From contig NZ_CP117522.1 of NCBI RefSeq assembly GCF_031679605.1, positions 2,418,001 through 2,482,000 of the forward strand: a stretch of DNA of 64,000 nt, given 5' to 3'. Below, one piece after another: positions 31,374 to 40,469 of the stretch (its first letter is position 1; the number at the start of each line of letters is the position of its first letter). The notes below the pieces were generated by a model. That model had not been told where the DNA came from. It worked only from the letters and a program-made list of their open reading frames with translations, and did not search any database. Origin of the DNA: Streptomyces luomodiensis. GTDB taxonomy: Bacteria; Actinomycetota; Actinomycetes; Streptomycetales; Streptomycetaceae. A program made the position numbers and the translations under genes.

Positions 31374-32732
31374 TCAGTCCCTCTCCCGCCGCTCCCCCGG
31401 ATAAGGAAGTCCCAGGTGGTCGCGGAGTGTCGGACCGGTGTACGCGGTGCGGAACGCCCCGCGCTCCTGGAGCAGCGGCACCACCCGGTCCACGAAGTCG
31501 TCGAGCCCGCCGGGGGTCAGATGCGGTACGAGGATGAAGCCGTCGGCGGCGTCCGCGGCGACGTATTCGGCCATCTCGGCGGCGACCGCCTCCGGGGTGC
31601 CGATGAACGACTGCCGCCCGGTCGCCTCGATGACGGTCTGCCGGATGGACAGCCCTTTCTCCTCCGACAGCGCCCGCCACTTGGCGGCGACGGCCAGCGG
31701 ATCGCCATGCCGCACCCGGCCCTGGGCCAGCTGGGCGTCGGGGTCCGGGTCGATGTCCGGAAGCGGTCCGTCGGGGTCGTAGCCGGACAGGTCCACGCCC
31801 CAGATCTGCTCCAGGGTGAGCAGCGCGGTCTGGGGCGAGACCTGCTGCCGCCGGATCTCGACGGCCTTCTCCCGGGCCTCGGCCGCGGTGTCGCCGAGGA
31901 CCAGGGTCACCCCGGGCATGATCTTCAGTTCCTCCGGGGCGCGCCCGTACCGCGCGAGCCGCCGCTTGACGTCGGCGTAGAAGGCGCGCCCCGCCTCCAG
32001 TGAGCCGTGCCGGGTGAAGATGACGTCGGCGGTGGAGGCGGCGAACTCCCGGCCCTCGTCGGAGTCGCCGGCCTGGATCACCACCGGATGGCCCTGCGGT
32101 GAGCGCGGCAGGCCGAACTCGCCCTCGAGGGTGAAGTGCCGGCCGGTGTGGGCGAACGGGCGGGGCGTACCACCCGGCGTGCCACCCCGCAGGCCGTCCG
32201 GCGTGCCGTCTGGGGTGCCCTTCGTCCCCTGGGAGTCCCACAGTCCGCGGGCGACGGCGACGAACTCGGCGGCCCGGGTGTAGCGGTCGGCCCGGTCCAG
32301 GAAACCGCCGCGCCGGAAGTTCTCGCCGGTGAAGGCGTCGGAGGAGGTGACCACGTTCCAGGCGGCGCGGCCTCCGCTGAGGTGGTCCAGGGAGGCGAAC
32401 CGGCGGGCCAGCTCATAGGGTTCGTTGAACGTGGTGTTGACGGTGGCGGCCAGCCCCAGCCGTTCGGTGACGGCCGCGAGCGCGTTCAGCACGGTCATCG
32501 ATTCGGGCCTGCCGACCACGTCGAGGTCGTGGATGCGGCCGTTGTGCTCGCGCAGCCGCAGCCCCTCGGCGAGGAAGAAGAAGTCGAACAGACCGCGCTC
32601 GGCGGTGCGCGCGAGATGTTCGAAGGAGGAGAAGTCGATCTGGCTCTTGGACCGGGGATCGGCCCAGACCGTGGTGTTGTTGACCCCGGGGAAGTGGGCG
32701 GCGAGATGGATCCGCTTGCGCTGCCGGCTCAT
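31374..32732 (-). CDS. LLM-class flavin-dependent monooxygenase (NtaA/SnaA/DszA group)
   Basis: A 452-residue FMNH2-dependent monooxygenase of the two-component type, needing a separate flavin reductase. Seen: IHLAAHFPGVNNTTVWADPR, FEHLARTAERGLFDFFFLAE, SGGRAAWNVVTSSDAFTGEN, FRRGG, PQGHPVVIQAGDSDEGREFA and FILVPHLTPGGLDDF. These blocks mark the NtaA/SnaA/SoxA subgroup, whose members include YtnJ-type enzymes of sulfur-compound breakdown. It begins with a 4-bp ATGA overlap of the preceding LLM gene and closes the operon. Confidence 0.9.
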   Translation of the reverse strand: MSRQRKRIHLAAHFPGVNNTTVWADPRSKSQIDFSSFEHLARTAERGLFDFFFLAEGLRLREHNGRIHDLDVVGRPESMTVLNALAAVTERLGLAATVNTTFNEPYELARRFASLDHLSGGRAAWNVVTSSDAFTGENFRRGGFLDRADRYTRAAEFVAVARGLWDSQGTKGTPDGTPDGLRGGTPGGTPRPFAHTGRHFTLEGEFGLPRSPQGHPVVIQAGDSDEGREFAASTADVIFTRHGSLEAGRAFYADVKRRLARYGRAPEELKIMPGVTLVLGDTAAEAREKAVEIRRQQVSPQTALLTLEQIWGVDLSGYDPDGPLPDIDPDPDAQLAQGRVRHGDPLAVAAKWRALSEEKGLSIRQTVIEATGRQSFIGTPEAVAAEMAEYVAADAADGFILVPHLTPGGLDDFVDRVVPLLQERGAFRTAYTGPTLRDHLGLPYPGERRERD

Positions 32733-33832
32733 CGGGCGGCCTCCCTCTCCAGGGCGTAGCGGTTGGCCGGGCGGGACAGCCCCAGGTGGTCGCGGAGCGT
32801 CGCACCGGGATAGAAGGTGCGGAAGAGCCCTCGGTGCTGGAGCAGCGCCACACTGCCGTTGACGAAACGCTCCAGGTCATGGCGCGGGGCGACGGGGGTG
32901 ATGTGGAAGCCGTCCACGGCGTCGGCGGTATGCCATCCGGTGATCAGCTCGGCGAGGTCGACCGGTCCCCCGCGGTACAGCGGCGGTCCGCCGGCCGTCG
33001 CGGGCGGCCGCACCAGCGGGGCGTCGGCCGGGGAGCGCCCGGCCGCGCCCTCCCCGTCGGCCAGGTCCACGGCGACGGCGGCGAGCACGGTGAGCGCGCC
33101 GGCCTCCCGGCCGTACCCCACCGCTCGGCTCCGCAGCTGGTCGCGGAGGCGGCCCGCCTCCTCCGGGGAGGTGGCGTGGACGTACACCACATCGGCGTGT
33201 CGGGCCGCGGTCTCCCAGGTCACCGGGTCGGTGGCGGCGACGGCCACGACCGGGTGGCCCTGCGGGGGCCGGGGCACGATGGCGGGGCCGCGCACCGTGA
33301 AGCGGGGCGACTCGAAGTCCACGTAGTGCAGTTTGTCGCGGTCGATGAAGCGGCCGGTGGCGGTGTCACGGATCTCCGCGTCGTCCTCCCAGCTGTCCCA
33401 CAGCCGGGCCGCCACATCGGCGACCTCCCCCGCCTCGGCCCACAGCTCCCCGGCGGGGGCGGCCGGGCGGCGGCCCACCAGCCGCGCCTCCGCCTCCGTG
33501 GACGACACCTCGACCCGCCAGCCCGCCCGGCCGCGGCTCACCCAGTCCAGGGTGGCCACGGCGGAAGAGACGTGGAACGGCTCGGTGTGGGTGGTGGTGA
33601 CGGTCGGGACCAGCCCGATCCGCCCGGTGGCGGGTGCGACACGCGAGAGCACGGCGAGCGCGTCCAGCCTGCCGCGGCCCGGCCCCGGCGGGCCGAAGGT
33701 GTCGTCCAGGGTGACGAAGTCGAGTGTGCCGCGCTCGGCGAGGCGGGCGAGGTCCACGTAGTACGGCGCCTGGTACTGCCCGTCGCCGTCGATGGCGGCA
33801 GCCAGGTGCAGGGTGCCGGTCGGTACGGCCAT
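32729..33832 (-). CDS. LLM-class flavin-dependent oxidoreductase
   Basis: A 367-residue luciferase-like protein, shorter and divergent from its neighbour. Seen: LHLAAAIDGDGQYQAPYYVD, FVTLDDTFGPPG, TGRIGLVPTVTTTHTEPFHV, SRGRAGWRVEVSST and PQGHPVVAVAATDPVTWETA. A region of about 60 residues that is conserved in the longer enzyme is reduced here. The ATG at 33832 (MAVPTGTLHL) has GGAAGG upstream; the frame is open further upstream. It lies between the substrate-binding protein gene and the second monooxygenase, and probably acts on the imported compound or its product. Confidence 0.87.
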   Translation of the reverse strand: MAVPTGTLHLAAAIDGDGQYQAPYYVDLARLAERGTLDFVTLDDTFGPPGPGRGRLDALAVLSRVAPATGRIGLVPTVTTTHTEPFHVSSAVATLDWVSRGRAGWRVEVSSTEAEARLVGRRPAAPAGELWAEAGEVADVAARLWDSWEDDAEIRDTATGRFIDRDKLHYVDFESPRFTVRGPAIVPRPPQGHPVVAVAATDPVTWETAARHADVVYVHATSPEEAGRLRDQLRSRAVGYGREAGALTVLAAVAVDLADGEGAAGRSPADAPLVRPPATAGGPPLYRGGPVDLAELITGWHTADAVDGFHITPVAPRHDLERFVNGSVALLQHRGLFRTFYPGATLRDHLGLSRPANRYALEREAAR

Positions 33833-33864
33833 GGTCGGGGCCTTCCTCGGTCGGGGGCGGGGGG

Positions 33865-34827
33865 TCACGGCTTGGGCAGACCGGGCGGGTTGATCTCGGA
33901 CTTCTTCACCGCCTCACTGGAGAGCCCCCACCGCTTCAGGACCTTGGCGTACGAGCCGTCCTCGATCACGTGGTCGATGGCCGCGGCGTAGGCGTCGACC
34001 AGTCCGCTGCCCTTCTTGGTGGTGGCCGCGATCTTGCCCTGCACCTGGTCGCCGCCGCCCGAGAACCGGCCGATGATCTGGGTCTGGCCGGTCGAGGCGA
34101 CGTGGTAGGCGGAGGTGGGGTGGGGGCCGAAGTAGGCGTCGATACGGCCGGACTGGAGGGCGAGGTAGTAGTCGGTGTCCTTCTGGAAGTACTTGATGTT
34201 CACGGGCTTGCGGCCCGCCTTCTCGTTCTCCTTGCTCCAGTCGACCAGGATCTTCTCCTGGTTGGTGCCGGAGGAGACCGAGATGGTCTTACCCGCCACG
34301 TCCTTCGGGCCCCTGACCCGCCACGACGTGCCCTTCTTGGCCTCGAAGGCGAGGTCGTCCAGCCGGTAGGTGGCGAAGTCGTACTTCTCCTTGCGCTCCT
34401 CGGTGACCGTCACATTGGAGAAGACGGCGTCGAACTTGGAGCTGTCGAGGCCCACGAAGAGGTTCTCCCAGGAGACCGCCTGGAAGTCGACCTTGAGCCC
34501 GAGGGTGTCGGCGACCAGCGTGGCGATGTCGATCTCCGAGCCGATCCGGGTCTTGTCGTCGGTCGCGTAGAAACCGAGCGGGGCGGCGGCGTCGGCGCTG
34601 CCGCCGATGCGCAGGGTGCCGCGCTCGCGGATCGCGGCCGGCACCTTGGCCGCGATCGACTCGACCTTCTTGCCTCTGATGCGGTGCTGGTCGGGGCCGA
34701 TGTTGATGGCGTTCTTCCGGTTCTTGGAGCCCACCGTCTCCTGGACGTCGCCGTCGCCGCAGCCGCCGAGCAGGGCGGAGGCGGTGAGGGCGGCGACGGC
34801 GGTGACGAGGGTGCGGCGGGTCTTCAC
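33865..34827 (-). CDS. Amino-acid-type ABC transporter substrate-binding lipoprotein
   Basis: A 320-residue class 3 solute-binding protein. The signal sequence ends in a lipobox (ASALLGGCG), so the mature protein is lipid-anchored at Cys. Seen: RERGTLRIGGSADAAAPLGF, DIATLVADTLGLKVDFQAV, DAVFSNVTVTEERKEKYDFA and GRIDAYFGPHPTSAYHV. The GTG at 34827 (VKTRRTLVTAV) has AAGGAG upstream. With the ATPase and permease it forms a polar amino-acid importer; the company of two monooxygenases suggests a sulfur-containing or modified amino acid. Confidence 0.92.
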   Translation of the reverse strand: MKTRRTLVTAVAALTASALLGGCGDGDVQETVGSKNRKNAINIGPDQHRIRGKKVESIAAKVPAAIRERGTLRIGGSADAAAPLGFYATDDKTRIGSEIDIATLVADTLGLKVDFQAVSWENLFVGLDSSKFDAVFSNVTVTEERKEKYDFATYRLDDLAFEAKKGTSWRVRGPKDVAGKTISVSSGTNQEKILVDWSKENEKAGRKPVNIKYFQKDTDYYLALQSGRIDAYFGPHPTSAYHVASTGQTQIIGRFSGGGDQVQGKIAATTKKGSGLVDAYAAAIDHVIEDGSYAKVLKRWGLSSEAVKKSEINPPGLPKP

Positions 34828-34876
34828 GGAGTGCTCCTTGCGCAGGGGGACAGCGGCGTACGTGACCATCGGCGGG

Positions 34877-35638
34877 TCACAGGACCTTGGAGAGGAACGC
34901 CTTGGTGCGTTCGTGGCGCGGGCTGTCGAGCACCTCGGCGGGCGTGCCCTGCTCGACGATCCGGCCACCGTCCATGAAGACGACGGTGTCGGCGACCTCC
35001 CGCGCGAAGCCGATCTCATGGGTGACGACGATCATCGTGGTGCCCTGGTGGGCCAGGTCCTTGATGACGTCGAGGACCTCGCCGACCAGTTCGGGGTCGA
35101 GGGCGGAGGTCGGCTCGTCGAAGAGCAGCAGCTCGGGTTCCAGGGCGAGGGCACGGGCGATCGCCACCCGCTGCTGCTGTCCGCCGGAGAGCTGCCGGGG
35201 GTACGCGGACGCCTTGTCGGCGAGACCGACCCGGGCGAGCAGCGTCTCGGCGGCCTCGACCACCTGTTTCCGGGGGCGGCGCAGGGCCGAGACCGGCGCT
35301 TCGACGATGTTCTCCAGCACGGTCAGATGCGGGAAGAGGTTGAAGTTCTGGAAGACGAAGCCGATCCGGGTGCGCTGCTTGAGGATCTCGCGTTCGCGCA
35401 GCTCGTAGAGGCGGTCGCCCTGACGGCGGTAGCCGACCAGCGAGCCGCCGACGCTGATCCAGCCGCTGTCCACCTTCTCCAGGTGGTTGATGGCGCGCAG
35501 CAGGGTGGACTTGCCGGAGCCGGAGGGGCCGAGGACCACGGCCACCTCCCCGGAGCGCACCTCCAGGTCGATCCCGCGCAGCACCTCCAGCGGCCCGAAG
35601 CTCTTGTGGACGGAGCGGATGTCGACCATGGCGGTCAT
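34877..35638 (-). CDS. Amino-acid ABC transporter ATP-binding protein
   Basis: A 253-residue ATPase of the GlnQ/HisP type. Walker A is GPSGSGKST, the Q-loop is [18 protein letters not shown], the signature is [15 protein letters not shown], Walker B is [14 protein letters not shown] and the switch His is in [10 protein letters not shown]. Its ATG (35638) overlaps the permease stop by 4 bp. It powers import with the adjacent permease and lipoprotein. Confidence 0.96.
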   Translation of the reverse strand: MTAMVDIRSVHKSFGPLEVLRGIDLEVRSGEVAVVLGPSGSGKSTLLRAINHLEKVDSGWISVGGSLVGYRRQGDRLYELREREILKQRTRIGFVFQNFNLFPHLTVLENIVEAPVSALRRPRKQVVEAAETLLARVGLADKASAYPRQLSGGQQQRVAIARALALEPELLLFDEPTSALDPELVGEVLDVIKDLAHQGTTMIVVTHEIGFAREVADTVVFMDGGRIVEQGTPAEVLDSPRHERTKAFLSKVL

Positions 35639-36525
35639 CGGGTGGCTCCCCGCGAGAAGTGGCGCTCGACGTAGTACTGCGCGATCGAGAGCACGGTGGT
35701 CAGGATGATGTACCAGACGGTCGCGACCATCAGCAGCGGCACGACCCGGCCGTTGCGTCCGTAGATGACCTGCACCTGGTAGAACAGCTCGCCGATCGCC
35801 ATGACGGAGACGATCGAGGTGCCCTTGAAGAGCGAGATGACCTCGTTGGCGGCGTTCGGCAGGATCGAGCGCATCGCCTGCGGGAGCACGATCCTGCGCA
35901 GCTGCCGCAGCCGGGGGATGCCGAGCGCGGCCGCCGCCTCCAGCTGTCCGCCGTCGACGGCGAGGACTCCGCCGCGCACGATCTCCGCCGCGTAGGCCGC
36001 CTGGTGGAGAGCGAGTCCGAGGACCGCCGCGCTCATCGCGCCGACCAGACCGGCGGTGTCGAAGGAGAAGAAGCCGGGGCCGAAGGGGATGCCGAAGTCG
36101 ATCCGCTGGTAGAGGTAGGTGAGGTTGAACCAGAAGAGCAGCTGGACGATGAGCGGGATGGAGCGGAACGCCCAGATGTAGGTGAAGGCGACCGACTTCA
36201 GGAACGGGCTCTTGGACAGCCGCATGAAGGCCAGGACGATCCCGAGGGCGAAGCCGAGCGCGGTGCCGTAGAAGGTGAGCTGGATGGTGATCCAGACCGC
36301 CTTGAGGATGGTCGCGGTGGTGAAGAAGTCGGCGAAGACGTCCCATTCCCAGCCGGGGTTGGTGACCAGGCCGTGGGCGAACTGGGCCACCAGGACGGCG
36401 GTGACGACCACCGCGGCCCAGCGCCAGGGGTGGCGTACCGGGACGACCTTGAGGGCGGAGTAGTCCTCGCGTGCGGCGCCGCCATCGGCGGCCTTGCCGA
36501 CAGGCGGATCGGACGTCAGCGACAT
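35635..36525 (-). CDS. Amino-acid ABC transporter permease
   Basis: A 296-residue membrane protein of the HisMQ family. A hydrophilic N-terminus of about 35 residues precedes five or six membrane segments; [20 protein letters not shown] and the cytoplasmic EAA-type loop [31 protein letters not shown] are clear. The ATG at 36525 has AAGGA upstream. It is a single permease gene, so it would act as a homodimer. Confidence 0.94.
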   Translation of the reverse strand: MSLTSDPPVGKAADGGAAREDYSALKVVPVRHPWRWAAVVVTAVLVAQFAHGLVTNPGWEWDVFADFFTTATILKAVWITIQLTFYGTALGFALGIVLAFMRLSKSPFLKSVAFTYIWAFRSIPLIVQLLFWFNLTYLYQRIDFGIPFGPGFFSFDTAGLVGAMSAAVLGLALHQAAYAAEIVRGGVLAVDGGQLEAAAALGIPRLRQLRRIVLPQAMRSILPNAANEVISLFKGTSIVSVMAIGELFYQVQVIYGRNGRVVPLLMVATVWYIILTTVLSIAQYYVERHFSRGATR

Positions 36526-36543
36526 GGAGGGTCCTTCAGGGGG

Positions 36544-36580
36544 AGCGGAGGGTTTTCCGGGACAGCGGAGGGTTTTCCGG
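36544..36580. repeat. Tandem 17-bp direct repeat before the permease gene
   Basis: AGCGGAGGGTTTTCCGG occurs at 36544-36560 and again at 36564-36580, in the 105-bp gap between the FAD protein and permease genes. It may be an mRNA feature or a simple duplication; no gene lies in the gap. Confidence 0.7.
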
Positions 36581-36630
36581 GGGGTGCTCAGAGCTCAGGC
36601 GATGCGCGGGACTCGGACGGCGAGCGGGGC

Positions 36631-38514
36631 TCAGACGGCGAGCGAGGCGCGACAGGACAGGTCGCGCAGACAGCGCAGCAGTGCGCGGGCGGTCGCGTCG
36701 TTCTGCCGGAACGCGGGTGCGTTGGTACGGGGCCGGGCGAAGGCGCCGGAGGCGCGGGCGTCGGTGTGCGGGCCGAGCGCGAAGCGGCGCGGATGCGGAT
36801 GGCCGGCCCGGTCCAGGACCCGGGCGTCGGCGGGGCTGACGGCGAGCAGTCCGGCCGGGGTGGCGGCGGCGCCGTCGCGGTGCAGGGAGCGCAGCAGGCT
36901 GTCGCGGGAGCGGTCCACGGTCGGCTCCGGCAGCCGGGCCTCGACCAGCGCACGGGCCTCGACGGCGTGGCCGGGCACACTGGCGGAGCTCGCCCGGAAC
37001 ACCCCGCGCAGCGGATCGGCGGTCACGGTCGTCTCGGCGCCGAGGAAGCGGACCACTCCGGCGCGGGAGAGCGCGAGCAGCTGCTCCAGCCGTGGGCCGG
37101 GCGGTCCGGAGGCGAGGAAGCTGAAGAAGCCGTGCCACCAGCCGCCGATGTCGCCGAGCCGGGTCAGCTGGCCGTAGACGGACAGCAGGGCGAGGAAGAC
37201 GGCCAGGTCGGGGCTGTGGGCGGGGTCGTGGCGGCGGGTGAGGTCGGCCTCGATATGGGCGCGCAGCCCCTGCTGGAGGGCGTCCTCGGTGGGGAACCGC
37301 AGCCCGGTCAGGGGGCGGTCGAGGGCGTCCAGGTCGAGTCGGTCGGCCGGATCGGGGACGGCCGCCGTGACCAAGGCGTCCAGTGCGGGACTGCCGGGCG
37401 GGCAGGCGGCGTACTTCTCCTCGAACGCGGACCACTCGCCGGCCGTCCGCTCCGGATGGGCGGTGAACAGCCGGTGGTAGTGGGCGAATCCCAGCTCCTT
37501 GGTGATCAGGGGCCAGATGTCGCGCCGGAAGTCCGGCCGTTCGGGGCGCGACAGCAACGCGTCGACCTGGGCGGGGCCGAAGAAGCGCGGCACCGGGGGC
37601 CGTTCGCCGTCCAGCGAGTAGCCGATCTTGGCGTGGTACGGCACACCGCGCCGTGAACCGGCGTACAGCACGGGCTCGCGGCCGGAGGGGCGGTACACCA
37701 GCTCCCCGGCCGGGCCGCGCTCGTAGCGTCCGCCGCGCCCCTCGGTGAGCAGCAGCATCAGATCGACGAAGGCCAGGCCGAGGCCGCGTACGAGCACCGG
37801 TTCCCCGGGGCGCAGTCCGCTCAGGTCGCTGTCGGCGGTGTACTCCGGCGGGAGGTGGACGAGTCCGTGCTCGGCGGCGAACGCGCTGAGCGCCCGCTGC
37901 TCGGCATCGGGTTCGGCGTCGAGGTGACCGAGGGCGAGGACCACGGCGTCGGCGGTGATCGGGGCGGTCCGCCGCTCCAGCCACACCTGCTGGCGTCCGT
38001 CGCGCGGCCCGGTGACGCGTACCGCCCGGTCCCGGTGCTCATGGACGGTGGTGCCGGGCGGCAGGGCGGCCACCGACCGCTCGTACACCCAGCGCAGATA
38101 GGCGCTCTGGAGGCGTCTGGTGGCGAAGCTCTGCCCGGTCAGGGCGGCGGCCTCGGCGGCGAGTTCGGGCGGCAGGGCGGGGGACACCTCTCCCGCGCGG
38201 ACCTGGCCGGCCCATTCGGCGAGGGAGGGGCCGGGACGCAGCGGGCCTTCGCGCTCCACCGACTCGTCGGTGAACATGGTGACGTCCTCGGCCATGGAGT
38301 TCATCCACAGCAGCGGGGACTGGTCCGGCCGCCAGATACGGCCGCCACCGGGCGGGTGCGGGTCGACCAGGTGCAGCTCGAACGGGGCGCCGTCGCCGTA
38401 CAGTTCGGGGGCGTTGGCGGCGATGCGCTCGATCAGACCGGTGGCGCGGGGGCCCGCGCCGACGATGACGATCGTGGCGGGCGATCGGGAGGGGTGGTCC
38501 GATGTCGCGGACAT
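36631..38514 (-). CDS. FAD/NAD(P)-binding protein (NAD_binding_9 family) heading the organosulfur operon
   Basis: A 627-residue soluble flavoprotein. The N-terminal dinucleotide fold is IVIVGAGPRATGLIERIAAN. Further blocks are LHLVDPHPPGGGRIWRPDQS, SFATRRLQSAYLRWVYERS, ADAVVLALGHLDAEP and GEPVLVRGLGLAFVDLMLLL, which identify the family of large FAD-dependent proteins of unknown reaction often found with amino-acid transport or siderophore genes. It lacks any membrane segment. The start is ATG 38514. It is the first gene of a six-gene operon; it could supply reduced flavin or act on the imported substrate, but this is inference. Confidence 0.8.
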   Translation of the reverse strand: MSATSDHPSRSPATIVIVGAGPRATGLIERIAANAPELYGDGAPFELHLVDPHPPGGGRIWRPDQSPLLWMNSMAEDVTMFTDESVEREGPLRPGPSLAEWAGQVRAGEVSPALPPELAAEAAALTGQSFATRRLQSAYLRWVYERSVAALPPGTTVHEHRDRAVRVTGPRDGRQQVWLERRTAPITADAVVLALGHLDAEPDAEQRALSAFAAEHGLVHLPPEYTADSDLSGLRPGEPVLVRGLGLAFVDLMLLLTEGRGGRYERGPAGELVYRPSGREPVLYAGSRRGVPYHAKIGYSLDGERPPVPRFFGPAQVDALLSRPERPDFRRDIWPLITKELGFAHYHRLFTAHPERTAGEWSAFEEKYAACPPGSPALDALVTAAVPDPADRLDLDALDRPLTGLRFPTEDALQQGLRAHIEADLTRRHDPAHSPDLAVFLALLSVYGQLTRLGDIGGWWHGFFSFLASGPPGPRLEQLLALSRAGVVRFLGAETTVTADPLRGVFRASSASVPGHAVEARALVEARLPEPTVDRSRDSLLRSLHRDGAAATPAGLLAVSPADARVLDRAGHPHPRRFALGPHTDARASGAFARPRTNAPAFRQNDATARALLRCLRDLSCRASLAV

Positions 38515-38594
38515 GCGAGGGCTCCGTGAGTTCTGAAGTGAACACACGCATGGCCCGCACACACGGCCGAGCCCCTCAGCTCGGCATGGGCCCG

Positions 38595-38625
38595 AGGCTA
38601 AGGCGTCCCCACCGTGCGCTGTCAA
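38595..38625 (-). promoter_or_regulatory. Putative promoter of the FAD protein/ABC/LLM operon
   Basis: On the minus strand TTGACA (38625-38620) is followed after 19 bp by TAGCCT (38600-38595), a vegetative-type promoter with a slightly long spacer. It would start transcription about 75 nt upstream of the FAD protein start. No cysteine-rich leader frame is seen in this 5' region. Confidence 0.45.
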
Positions 38626-38696
38626 GACCGTCCGAACTGTGAGCAGTGCGTCTCACCACGGTTGACGTGCAAGCGGAAGGCTGCTCCACTTGGCCC

Positions 38697-38774
38697 ATGG
38701 ACTCATGGCAGCGACTGGTCACGCGCGACCACATCGACTTCGGTCGGGTGTGGTCCTCGTCCTGTTCGGGCTGA
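38697..38774 (+). CDS. Putative leader peptide (actinobacterial Cys-attenuator type)
   Basis: A 25-residue frame beginning MDSWQRLVTRDH and ending RDHIDFGRVWSSSCSG. It fits the recurring Streptomyces leader pattern R-x-H-I/V-D-L/F-x-R-V-x-S with a terminal Cys, in which ribosome stalling at Cys codons senses cysteine supply. It has no obvious ribosome-binding site; such leaders are often leaderless. It runs away from the monooxygenase operon, and no plus-strand gene follows until 40470, so it looks orphaned. A palindrome cluster begins 19 bp after its stop. Confidence 0.6.
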   Translation: MDSWQRLVTRDHIDFGRVWSSSCSG

Positions 38775-38792
38775 CCGCCCGCCTCCGCTGCC

Positions 38793-38856
38793 CTGGGGGA
38801 ATCCCCCCGGATTCCTCCGGGATTCCCGGAATTCTCCGGGGAATCCCCTCCCCCAG
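38793..38856 (+). terminator. Nested palindromes after the leader peptide (attenuator- or terminator-like)
   Basis: CTGGGGG (38793-38799) pairs with CCCCCAG (38850-38856). Inside, five variants of GGATTCC/GGAATCC/GGAATTC alternate with CCGG blocks, so several mutually exclusive stems can form. The rest of the 515-bp gap 38515-39029 contains no further recognisable gene. Confidence 0.5.
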
Positions 38857-39029
38857 CGCTTCGAGGCTTCGCCCGCCCGCCGGTTCCCTCCTCCGGTGTG
38901 GCCGCCGCACACCCGCGTCGTCACGCGCCATCGGCCCTCGCGCACGCATGACCGCAGCACACGTTTGACGCCAGCACACACACGGTTCAGCACACCCCTC
39001 CCCTCAGGTGCCCCGGCACCGCCTAGCGG

Positions 39030-40232
39030 CTAGCAGTCGCAGCCGCAGTCACAACCATCGCAGCAGTCACAGCAATTGCAGCAGTCGCCGCAGTTGCCGC
39101 AGCAGTCACAGCAGTCATCGCACTTATGGCACAGGCCCTCACGCGGCTGCCCGGTCCACGGGTCGTGGTACGGGTCCCGGCAGCACACCTGGCAGGTGCA
39201 GCACAGCCCGGTCCACACCAGGCAGCCGGCGATCAGCCCCCGGCGCCGGTGCGGCGGCTCCGGAGGCGCGCCGCCGGGGCCGCCCGGGGTGGTGATCCAC
39301 GGCGACTGCGGCGGCGGCCCGTAGGAGGACTCCGGGCCGCCGGAGCCGTGGCCGGTGTGGGCGCAGCCGCCGGTGCCGAAGGCCCGGTCGACCGCGCGCT
39401 CCAGCTCGTGGACCAGCAGCACATGGGCGAGCCGCCCGGACCCCTTGCCCGCGAACCGGGTGTCCTTCAGGGCCAGCCGTACCCCGTGCACCGCGTCGTC
39501 GCACAGCCTGCGGACCTCGGCGAGAGAGGTGCCGGTGGCCGCGATCGGGTTCCAGGCGCCGGTCCGGGCGTCCTCGGCCAGGTCCTCCACCGCGTCCAGC
39601 AGATGGGCGAGCCGTCCGAAGAGCCGGCCCGCCTCCTCCAGCGGGGCCCGGTTGCCGGGCCGGCCGGCCAGGACGGCGGTGTGCCCGAAGGCCGCGGCGG
39701 TCGCGGTCTCGGTCGGCTCGGTGATGGTCAGCAGTGAGGTGCCGGGGCCGGCCTGGGACTCGAGCTCCGGCTGTCGGCCGACCGCGTCGAGCAGCAGGGC
39801 GGTGTCGAAGCCGAGCGCGGCGCCGCCGCGCTCCCCCGCCCGGTCCCACCGCCCGGCCACCCGGCGGGCGGCCGCGGCGACCGGGCGCCGGGCCAACGCC
39901 CCGTCGCCGTCCGCGACATGGTCCCGTACCTTCGCCGAGGCCAGCACCAGCGAGACGGTGGCCGCCAGCCGCGCCCCCTCGCCCTGGGCGACCGACGCCG
40001 TCCGCATCCCGCGCAGCGGACAGGGCCCGGCGGTGCGCCGCCAGCCGTCCGAGCGCCCGGCCTGGGCCTCCACCAGTACCGAAATCACCAGGCCGTCGTA
40101 ATTGGTGGCGATGCGGGCGAACTGCCCGTGTTCACCCCGCAAGGCGAGGCACAGCCCGCACAAATGCGCCATCCACTCGGTGCGCAGGTTTTCCGACAGC
40201 CGATGGCGGCAAGGCCGGATAATGCCAAACAC
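39030..40232 (-). CDS. DUF5685 family protein with a very Cys-rich C-terminus
   Basis: A 400-residue actinobacterial protein. The N-terminus (MFGIIRPCRHRLSENLRTEW, MAHLCGLCLALRGEHG) has the CxxC and His of the DUF5685 family. The helical core runs to about residue 300. A Gly/Pro linker leads to a hydrophobic patch (LIAGCLVWTGLCCTCQVCC), and the last 45 residues are mostly Cys, Asp and Gly in CC-D-CC spacing. The start is GTG 40232. The function is unknown; the tail suggests metal binding or oxidative cross-linking. Confidence 0.85.
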   Translation of the reverse strand: MFGIIRPCRHRLSENLRTEWMAHLCGLCLALRGEHGQFARIATNYDGLVISVLVEAQAGRSDGWRRTAGPCPLRGMRTASVAQGEGARLAATVSLVLASAKVRDHVADGDGALARRPVAAAARRVAGRWDRAGERGGAALGFDTALLLDAVGRQPELESQAGPGTSLLTITEPTETATAAAFGHTAVLAGRPGNRAPLEEAGRLFGRLAHLLDAVEDLAEDARTGAWNPIAATGTSLAEVRRLCDDAVHGVRLALKDTRFAGKGSGRLAHVLLVHELERAVDRAFGTGGCAHTGHGSGGPESSYGPPPQSPWITTPGGPGGAPPEPPHRRRGLIAGCLVWTGLCCTCQVCCRDPYHDPWTGQPREGLCHKCDDCCDCCGNCGDCCNCCDCCDGCDCGCDC

Positions 40233-40469
40233 AAAGATCCCCGTTCACCCATACGTCCCCGACGTCACCCGTCCGGCCGCGGCGGAGTCTACCCAGCACT
40301 CCGTCAGCCTCCATAAGCAGGGGGAACTCTGATATGGCGCCAGTCGTTGTGCACCAGTAACGTCACGAATCCCCTGTGCGGCCGCAATCCACGTGGCAGA
40401 CCATCCGCATCATGGACGACCATAGAGGGGCGGACACTACACACCATCAGGGAGAGAGAGGAGGCGTCC

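Noticed and set aside
35659..37656. 665-codon plus-strand frame opposite the permease and FAD protein genes
   Set aside because: Composition is Gly/Glu/Arg-rich without motifs and it is antisense to two recognised genes.
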